Part shown: piece by piece, positions 52,428 through 58,217 of the stretch
How the letters are laid out: every line of letters starts with the position of its first letter
Position numbering within the stretch: the stretch's first letter is position 1
Source of the DNA: SAR324 cluster bacterium
GTDB taxonomy: Bacteria; SAR324; NAC60-12
Assembly (NCBI GenBank): GCA_014382365.1
Contig: JACNJW010000023.1
Coordinates: 1-58,217 of the forward strand
Length of the DNA stretch: 58,217 nucleotides
Reading direction: 5' to 3'
Made by a program: the position numbers and the translations under genes
The notes under the pieces: generated by a model
Seen by the model: the letters and a program-made list of their open reading frames with translations, nothing else
Database searches by the model: none
Told to the model about the DNA's origin: nothing

Positions 52428-52802
52428 ATGACCAAAGAATCCATCGAACGTGCTCTGACTGCATCGTTGACCTTAATGCTGGGTTTAGCCACACTGGACC
52501 TTGTTTTGTATATTTTAGCAGGAACTGCTGCATTAACAGTTGTGGCGCATGCAATGTCACTCTGGCTTGTTTTGCGTCACCGTTTGGTCTTTGATTTAGT
52601 AAAACTTCTTGAAACTTCAGCACTTTTACTGGATTTGTACCTGATCTACCAATTCAGGTATGCAGTTGCTTCTCCTTTAGCTACTCTTTTTGCCATAATT
52701 CATATTTCTTTGAATAGAGAATATCATTTAACAAAACTAAAAAGTGATCTAGACAAAGTACTGGCTTCAAAAAAACAGAATCAAAAAGAAGACAAAAATT
52801 GA
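52428..52802 (+). CDS. Small polytopic membrane protein of unknown function
   Basis: 124 aa, unrecognised. About three hydrophobic segments (12-30, 33-48 and 62-92) are followed by a Lys-rich cytoplasmic tail (KKQNQKEDKN). It lies 100 bp after prmA and 94 bp before the MFS transporter, same strand. A PsiE-like membrane protein is a weak possibility that I cannot support. Confidence 0.6.
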   Translation: MTKESIERALTASLTLMLGLATLDLVLYILAGTAALTVVAHAMSLWLVLRHRLVFDLVKLLETSALLLDLYLIYQFRYAVASPLATLFAIIHISLNREYHLTKLKSDLDKVLASKKQNQKEDKN

Positions 52803-52896
52803 TTAGTTTCTGCATGTAAAACAAGTCTGGTATATTACTTTTTCCAAATCAATACTAAAAGTTTTGTTAAAACAGGAAAACTAATAATAATAATTG

Positions 52897-54078
52897 ATGA
52901 ACAATTCTGAAACAGCAGCTATCGGTTTTGCTTCTGCAGGTCATACTTTGTGTCACCTGCTGACTTTGCTTTTCCCAATTGTCCTGCTGGCACTGGAAGT
53001 TGAAATGGAGCTTAGTTATAAAGATCTGGCCGCACTGGCGGTTCCAGCTGCATTCCTTTTTGGAGCAGGCTCATTACCTGCAGGCTGGCTTGGTGACCGC
53101 TGGAGCAAAACGACCCTCCTGGAAATATTTTTTTACGGTACTGGTTTTTTTACTATCCTAACCGGTTTTGCTCAAACTCCCATGATGCTGGCTGGAGGAT
53201 TAGCCGGAATCGGATTATTTGCCTCAATCTACCATCCTGTTGGAATGTCCTGGCTGGTATCCAGAACAACTAAAACCGGAACTGCCCTCGGATTTAACGG
53301 CTTATTCGGTAGTTTAGGTTATGTTTTAGCACCATTGGTTGCAGGTTCATTAACCGGCATGTGGAGTTGGCGGATAGCTTTTATAGTTCCCGGAATCATT
53401 TGCATTGTAGTTGGAATCCTTTTTAGTCTTGCATTAAGAACTATCCTGAATACTGCTGTACTTCCAGCAAAAAAAACAACTGCTCTCACAAACTCTTCCA
53501 AAAATATCTGGATGACTTTTGGTTTGATGGGCATGGCATTACTGCTCACCGGAATGTTCCACCAGATTATCCAATTTTCTCTACCAAAAGATTTTGATCT
53601 CAGGGTTCTGCTGACTTCCGGCTCTTTACTGGGAACCGGCTCAATGGTCTCACTGGTTTATGCAGCAGGTGCAATTGGCCAACTGGTCTGTGGTCGGCTG
53701 GCAGATCGTTATTCGGAGCGTCAACTATATTTCAGTTTGTTTTTAATCACAACACCACTTGTGGCTTTGGCCAGTCAACTTACAGAAATACCACTGGTGA
53801 TGAGCATGATGCTGGTAGTTTTTATGAGTACAGGTGCACTGCCAGTTGAAAATACACTGCTTGTCCGCTATGCGCCAAGTCACAGACATGGGCTCGTTTT
53901 CGGCAGTAAATTTTTGTTGGGGTTCGGTTTCAGCGCATCAGGTATTTATCTTTCCGGATGGGTTTTCGAATATACGGGTAGTTTTATCTGGCTATACGGA
54001 CTGATGGTTCTGTTGGCAAGTGGAGTGGCAATTATCGCGTTTTTACTTCCCGGGCAGCAAAATTTCCAACCAGTCTGA
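52897..54078 (+). CDS. Major facilitator superfamily transporter
   Basis: 393 aa with 12 predicted helices. The loop 2-3 motif A variant reads GWLGDRWSKTTLL, and its repeat in the second half is CGRLADRYSERQL. FGSLGYVLAPLVAGSLTG marks helix 5 (antiporter-like motif C region). It resembles the fosmidomycin-resistance/cyanate-type branch of MFS; substrate unknown. The start is ATG 52897, directly after a TTG. It is followed by, or overlaps, an alpha/beta hydrolase gene. Confidence 0.9.
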   Translation: MNNSETAAIGFASAGHTLCHLLTLLFPIVLLALEVEMELSYKDLAALAVPAAFLFGAGSLPAGWLGDRWSKTTLLEIFFYGTGFFTILTGFAQTPMMLAGGLAGIGLFASIYHPVGMSWLVSRTTKTGTALGFNGLFGSLGYVLAPLVAGSLTGMWSWRIAFIVPGIICIVVGILFSLALRTILNTAVLPAKKTTALTNSSKNIWMTFGLMGMALLLTGMFHQIIQFSLPKDFDLRVLLTSGSLLGTGSMVSLVYAAGAIGQLVCGRLADRYSERQLYFSLFLITTPLVALASQLTEIPLVMSMMLVVFMSTGALPVENTLLVRYAPSHRHGLVFGSKFLLGFGFSASGIYLSGWVFEYTGSFIWLYGLMVLLASGVAIIAFLLPGQQNFQPV

Positions 54079-54874
54079 GTGGACACCTCTGGATCAGCTT
54101 ATTTTGAAACTACAAATAAATAGTAAAAAACTGGAAGCAGTTTGGTATGGACCTTCACCAGAGAATGCTCCTACCTTAATTTTCCTGCATGAGGGACTGG
54201 GTTGCACTTCCATGTGGCGTGATTTTCCACAAAATCTTGCGCAAAAAACAGGTTGTGGCGCCTTGGTTTTTAGTCGACTTGGCTATGGCAGTTCCGACCG
54301 CTGCAAACTTCCTCGTTCATTGTCTTTTATGCATCATGAGGCACTTGAGGTTTTGCCGAATATTTTGGCACAATGCAGAATTAAAAAGCATATCCTGGTA
54401 GGTCATTCTGATGGAGCTTCGATTGCTTTAATCTACGCAGCAGAGAATTCTGTAGAATCTTTGCTGGGAATTGTAATTGAGGCCCCACATGTTTTTTGTG
54501 AAGAACTCACGATAAGCTCCATCGAAAAGGTACGTAAACAGTACCAGACCGGCAATCTTCAGGAACGTCTCCGTAAACATCATGGTGCCAACACTGATTG
54601 TGCGTTCTATGGTTGGGCAGATGTCTGGCTTGATCCGGATTTTGCAAACTGGAACATTGAGTCCTGTCTGCCTAAAATACGGATTCCACAATTAATTGTT
54701 CAGGGTAAGAATGATGAATATGGTACTGTTGCTCAGATGGATGCAATTGTGCATCAATCCAGTGGTGCTGTAGAAACTTCTTTTCTAGACAACTGCGGTC
54801 ATTCCCCGCACCGTGACCAAAAAAACCAAACTTTGGATATTATGACTGAATTCATTCATAAACTGCTCCTCTGA
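54020..54874 (+). CDS. Alpha/beta hydrolase
   Basis: 284 aa as drawn from a GTG at 54020, which overlaps the MFS gene by 59 bp; a TTG at 54102 would remove the overlap and begins closer to the fold, so the start is uncertain. The oxyanion-hole HEG is in FLHEGLGCTSMW (56-67). The nucleophile elbow GHSDG has Ser130, the acid is in VQGKNDEYG, and the base His is in NCGHSPHRD. SDG at the elbow is common in meta-cleavage and carboxylesterase relatives. Substrate unknown; possibly linked to the transporter cargo. Confidence 0.85.
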   Translation: MEWQLSRFYFPGSKISNQSEWTPLDQLILKLQINSKKLEAVWYGPSPENAPTLIFLHEGLGCTSMWRDFPQNLAQKTGCGALVFSRLGYGSSDRCKLPRSLSFMHHEALEVLPNILAQCRIKKHILVGHSDGASIALIYAAENSVESLLGIVIEAPHVFCEELTISSIEKVRKQYQTGNLQERLRKHHGANTDCAFYGWADVWLDPDFANWNIESCLPKIRIPQLIVQGKNDEYGTVAQMDAIVHQSSGAVETSFLDNCGHSPHRDQKNQTLDIMTEFIHKLLL

Positions 54875-55020
54875 AAAAGCCTGTTGTTGCTCAACTGCCA
54901 AATCACTTGCATTTTAGCGGAGCAGGCATTATCTTGAGCAGACATAATTTCAACTAAAATATACTGAATTGATTCAATAAACCAAACTTGATTTTTAATT
55001 AATCTTCCTCTTATTTTGTT

Positions 55021-55476
55021 ATGCCAACCGTACTTTTACTTAATGGCCCAAATCTAAACTTACTGGGTTCCCGGGAACCGGATATATATGGTTCAACAAC
55101 CTTGCGTGAAATAGAAGAACTGGTCACCACAGAACTCAATGAGAGCAGTATTAAGTGTGAGTCCTTTCAGGCAAATTCAGATGGAGAAATGATCGACTGG
55201 CTGCATCAAAACCGAGATGCGGATTTCTTGCTCTTGAATCCGGGGGCACTGACTCATACCAGTGTTAGTTTGAGGGATGCAGTTCTAGGTGTCGGAATCC
55301 CTTTTCTGGAAATACACCTTTCCAATGTTCATCAGCGCGAGGAATTTCGACATCACTCATTTTTCTCGGATATTGCCATTGGTGCACTGGTTGGACTTGG
55401 AGTTAAAGGATATTTGCTGGCCGCACAATTTGCTGTAGATTATATTGAACAAAAAGGATCTGCAAGCACCAGCTAA
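55021..55476 (+). CDS. aroQ: 3-dehydroquinate dehydratase, type II
   Basis: 151 aa dodecameric shikimate-pathway enzyme. The hallmark N-terminus has [13 protein letters not shown] and the catalytic Tyr23 in [21 protein letters not shown] (substrate-binding Asn in NPGAxTHxS) and the catalytic His in EIHLSN are present. Length is exactly typical. 43 bp precede the gspC-like gene on the same strand. Confidence 0.97.
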   Translation: MPTVLLLNGPNLNLLGSREPDIYGSTTLREIEELVTTELNESSIKCESFQANSDGEMIDWLHQNRDADFLLLNPGALTHTSVSLRDAVLGVGIPFLEIHLSNVHQREEFRHHSFFSDIAIGALVGLGVKGYLLAAQFAVDYIEQKGSASTS

Positions 55477-55518
55477 GCAAAACTTTAGCGGACTGCTTCT
55501 TCGTATTTTTTGCTCATC

Positions 55519-56547
55519 ATGAGAATTTCCTCGACCAATTTATTATTTGCTTTCAACCTGCTGCTGGCTGGAGTTGCCTCCTATATCGGAGGGGCTCTTT
55601 TGAGTACCTGGCTGCAGCATCAAATCCTGTCCATTCCTTCTCCAACAATCTCGTATCGGCTACAAACTGGGAAACTGCCTGTTGATGCTGGAAAAGCTGA
55701 AAATAAATTTGCGGTAATTCTGGAGCGTAATATCTTTAATGCTCAAAAAACGGAAATCAATCTACCTCCACCTCTTCCGGAAACTGAAATATTAACCGAT
55801 GAAGTAAGAACTGAGGGTGCAGTAGAACATACTCGTTTAGCAATTGCGCTTGCAGGAACAATGATCTATGGGGCAAAAAATTCCTTTGCCTTTATAAGTA
55901 AAAAAGACAGTCTTCATCAATATGTGATTTATGGAATTGGAGAATGTTTTAATGCAAAAACAATCCTGCGCGATGAAGAATGTGGAACTGAAAGTGTTAA
56001 AGTGTTGGAAATCAAAGACCGTTGGGTTTTAATACTGCATCAAGGACAAAAACAAGCTTTGTGGATGGTCAGCACTGTCTCTGCTGGTAAAAATGATACA
56101 GACGACACTCCAGCAAAGAGTACTGAAAGACAATCGGCTACGGCTCAAAAATCAGCTACGGTAGTAGTTCCTCAAAAAGAAAATACTATCATTGAAAAAT
56201 CTGTAATTCCTGTCTCTCCGCTAGCTGGTAAAAATACTTTTAATTTCCAGCGTGTCTGGGTTGATGAGCAACTAGCAAACTTTGAACAGTTGCTGAATGA
56301 TGCCCGTGTTATTCCTACTACAAAAGATGAAAAAACATATTTTATGTTTCAGTATATCAAAGAGGAAAGCATTTATGAAAAATTAGGTTTGAAGCAAAAT
56401 GATATCATTCTTGAAATAAATGGTTTTCTTGTCGACACAATCGGAAAGGCATTGAAGCTGTTGGAAGTCCTGCAATCGGAACGTGAAATTGCGCTCTTGG
56501 TTGAACGGGAAGGAGAGCCGGTTCAGTTCCATTACTACATTGATTGA
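55519..56547 (+). CDS. gspC: Type II secretion protein GspC-like with C-terminal PDZ
   Basis: 342 aa from the ATG at 55519 (a TTG at 55510 is in frame). One N-terminal transmembrane helix (about 8-30) and an FAVILERNIFNAQ segment are followed by an HR domain: LAIALAGTM, AFISKKDSLHQYVIYGIG, and a V-L-E-I-K-D-R-WVLI strand. A Ser/Thr/Lys-rich linker leads to a PDZ domain (YIKEESIYEKLGLKQNDIILEINGF) as in GspC. It docks the T2SS inner and outer membrane parts. No gspD or other gsp gene follows in the window. Confidence 0.8.
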   Translation: MRISSTNLLFAFNLLLAGVASYIGGALLSTWLQHQILSIPSPTISYRLQTGKLPVDAGKAENKFAVILERNIFNAQKTEINLPPPLPETEILTDEVRTEGAVEHTRLAIALAGTMIYGAKNSFAFISKKDSLHQYVIYGIGECFNAKTILRDEECGTESVKVLEIKDRWVLILHQGQKQALWMVSTVSAGKNDTDDTPAKSTERQSATAQKSATVVVPQKENTIIEKSVIPVSPLAGKNTFNFQRVWVDEQLANFEQLLNDARVIPTTKDEKTYFMFQYIKEESIYEKLGLKQNDIILEINGFLVDTIGKALKLLEVLQSEREIALLVEREGEPVQFHYYID

Positions 56548-56589
56548 TCCACAGATTCAAAGACAATTAACATAAAGCGCATTTGTAGA

Positions 56590-58125
56590 ATGCAGTTCAA
56601 ATGGCACAAAATCAGTTTGATCGAAACTTTTTGTTTGCTGGCTGTGATTATTTGGATTTTTTTGCGTTTTCAGCACACACTGAATCAACTTCATCCTGAG
56701 TGGATCCTGCTGGCACTTGGTCTGGGATTTTTGTGGTGTCTGCGTCACAACCTGTATCTTCCAATTTTTTTACTACTTTTGCTTGCAGGTATCCTGCTGC
56801 ATCAGTGGTTTGTTATTCTACCAAACAGTTTAAGTTGGCTGCAGAAGGAAGTTTCTGCAGAAACAGCAATTTTGCTGAATGGGAGAATTCAGGAACGCAG
56901 TGTTGAGAATGATTCGATCCGCCTGAAGCTGAACTCAGTTGAACTGATTAAAGGTAAACGAATACAACGGCTGCCTGAAGCTGTCATCAGCTTTACTAAA
57001 AACAGGCGGAGAATTTCCAGCTTTTATCGAGGACGTCAATTACAGGTTATTGGACGCCTGCATCAAGTCAGCATAAAAAATAATCGTCTCCATTTAACTT
57101 TTGTAAATATTCGCTATCGGAATGCAATTCCTCCGCAAAGCAAATTCATCCGAAAAAGAAACAGTTGGATCAGGCAATTAATTGACCGCGCAGAGTTCCA
57201 CCTCTCTAAGCAGGCTCTGGCACTTTATTTGCCGTTGACTCTAGCCAAGCGTTCATACGGTTCTCGTTCCACCGCAAAGGTTTTTCAGGAAACAGGAATG
57301 GCCCACCTGCTTGCCATCAGTGGACTGCATATTGGTTTGATTTACGGAATTATACTTGGCTTGGTTCGCGGGTTGGGTCGTTTATCAGTCCGTTTTTTGG
57401 AACATCCTGCAAATTATGCTATCTCCCAGATAATATCTCTGACAGGCATTTGGTTCTATCTGCTGTTAATTGGACTGCCCACACCTGCATTTCGGGCCGT
57501 ATTCATGCTGACTATCCTGGTTGCAGGACGCTTGCTCGGTCAAGCACATCAGCCATTGTACGCCTTGTTTGCAACTGCTTTCTTCTTCATTTTCCTTAAT
57601 CCTGCAGTTATTTATGAAGTTTCATTTCAGCTCTCTTTTGTGGCAGTGTTCTTTATTTTATGGTTCCTGCCGCTTTATCCCCATGCCAGCGAAAATGATC
57701 TTTTTTCAAAACGTCTCGCAAAATATGTTTTGATCAGCATTGCCATCACATCAGCCGTGATGCTCGGAACCTGGCCTGTGGTTGCCAGTATTTTCGGACG
57801 GCTTTCACTGGAAACTTTCTGGCTCAATCTGATCATGGTTTTGCTACTAGCAATTCTGGTGTTACCCAGTTGCCTGCTTGCTCTGGTGGTTAGTGCTTTT
57901 TCTTTGGGGAATTCTCCGCTTGGAATCTATGAAAACAGTGTTTTTTCACTTACTGAACTAGTTGTAGAGAGCTGGTTTTCAATTTTAAAATATCTTCATC
58001 AATGGGGAGAATGGGCTTCGTTTGAGTTGTCTCTGGACTGGGGGCCTGTGCAATTTATGCTGTATTATTCCAGTATTTTGGTACTTGGCAAAATACTGAT
58101 AAAGCAATTCAGTAAAGTGGGTTAA
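56590..58125 (+). CDS. comEC: ComEC/Rec2-family competence protein without metallo-beta-lactamase domain
   Basis: 511 aa. The N-terminal part has several helices and the DUF4131 OB-like domain (about 90-180). The competence domain follows from about residue 200: LPLTLAKRSYGSRS, QETGMAHLLAISGLHIGLIYG (the family's GxxHLLAISGLH signature), GLPTPAFRAVFM, and NPAVIYEVSFQLSFVAV. ComEC forms the channel for single-stranded DNA entry. The C-terminal metallo-beta-lactamase domain found in longer members is absent; the frame ends with TAA at residue 512. Confidence 0.9.
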   Translation: MQFKWHKISLIETFCLLAVIIWIFLRFQHTLNQLHPEWILLALGLGFLWCLRHNLYLPIFLLLLLAGILLHQWFVILPNSLSWLQKEVSAETAILLNGRIQERSVENDSIRLKLNSVELIKGKRIQRLPEAVISFTKNRRRISSFYRGRQLQVIGRLHQVSIKNNRLHLTFVNIRYRNAIPPQSKFIRKRNSWIRQLIDRAEFHLSKQALALYLPLTLAKRSYGSRSTAKVFQETGMAHLLAISGLHIGLIYGIILGLVRGLGRLSVRFLEHPANYAISQIISLTGIWFYLLLIGLPTPAFRAVFMLTILVAGRLLGQAHQPLYALFATAFFFIFLNPAVIYEVSFQLSFVAVFFILWFLPLYPHASENDLFSKRLAKYVLISIAITSAVMLGTWPVVASIFGRLSLETFWLNLIMVLLLAILVLPSCLLALVVSAFSLGNSPLGIYENSVFSLTELVVESWFSILKYLHQWGEWASFELSLDWGPVQFMLYYSSILVLGKILIKQFSKVG

Positions 58126-58166
58126 AAATTATCGAAAACAACACAGGATCACCGATTTTTATTATA

Positions 58167-58217
58167 ATGAAAGGAAAATTCAGCAGTAATATTCCAATCC
58201 TTTTAGATAAAAACACA
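58167..58217 (+). CDS. Possible 5' end of the next gene (partial)
   Basis: An ATG at 58167 opens a frame that runs to the end of the window (17 codons). There is no clear ribosome binding site and no recognisable motif. It may be the start of the following gene or chance. Confidence 0.25.
   Translation, partial: MKGKFSSNIPILLDKNT

Overview
The window looks like chromosomal core genome from a Gram-negative, AT-leaning, free-living bacterium. It carries an LPS export gene pair (lptB, lptD), beta-barrel outer membrane proteins, lipoproteins, a GspC-like type II secretion protein, sigma-54 and PspA. Acyl-CoA enzymes, phytanoyl-CoA dioxygenase, a FliM/FliN-like pair and two selenoproteins also fit a deep-branching, delta-like proteobacterium. 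A marine SAR324-type lineage is my best guess, but nothing here proves it. I see no insertion sequences, prophage, CRISPR array or rRNA.

Layout. 1-5192 (minus): three tandem paralogous lipoproteins preceded by a DUF2851 protein, one operon. 5279-12204 (plus): trpB, trpA, phytanoyl-CoA dioxygenase, mutS, coaD, and a stand-alone FtsK-type 4TM protein. 12396-12614 (plus): a SelW-like selenoprotein split by an in-frame UGA. 12803-16379 (minus): rpsU, pspA, rpoN, lptB. 16478-18578 (plus): FmdB zinc ribbon, ccmB, tRNA-Gln, unknown membrane protein. 18717-22346 (plus): two MaoC hot-dog proteins, a CaiB/BaiF CoA-transferase and an XRE/acyl-CoA-responsive regulator in one coupled operon. 22355-25655 (minus): beta-barrel protein and lptD. 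26034-28234: SNase-like secreted protein, then a GrdB-family selenoprotein (minus) divergent from yggS (plus). 28266-31037 (minus): small membrane protein, ispG, dgt. 31314-33904 (plus): infA, argS, secreted unknown. 33915-39233 (minus): MTA/SAH nucleosidase, small membrane protein, MurG-like glycosyltransferase, glycerophosphodiesterase, RelA/SpoT homologue. 39285-44344: a TPR protein and an ExbD/MotB-like membrane protein (minus), divergent from an acidic FliN-like and a FliM-like protein (plus). 44338-46338 (minus): glutamate-cysteine ligase and M50 protease. 46568-46880 (plus): an unidentified structured RNA. 47085-58125: HAD hydrolase, outer membrane protein, folC, hflC, small protein, prmA, membrane protein, MFS transporter, alpha/beta hydrolase, aroQ, gspC-like, comEC-like.

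The strongest unusual content is the pair of UGA-recoded genes. In both, the UGA falls exactly at the redox position of a known family (CxxU in the SelW-like protein, UxxC in the GrdB-like protein), homologous sequence continues past it, and a stem-loop whose apical loop starts GGUC begins 17 nt after the UGA, as expected for a bacterial SECIS. A standard gene caller would miss the first gene and truncate the second. selA, selB, selC and selD are not in the window and must lie elsewhere if this reading is right. Second in interest are the unidentified Y-shaped RNA near 46.7 kb, which has its own promoter and terminator-like hairpin, and the orphan motor-switch-like cluster at 39.3-44.3 kb.
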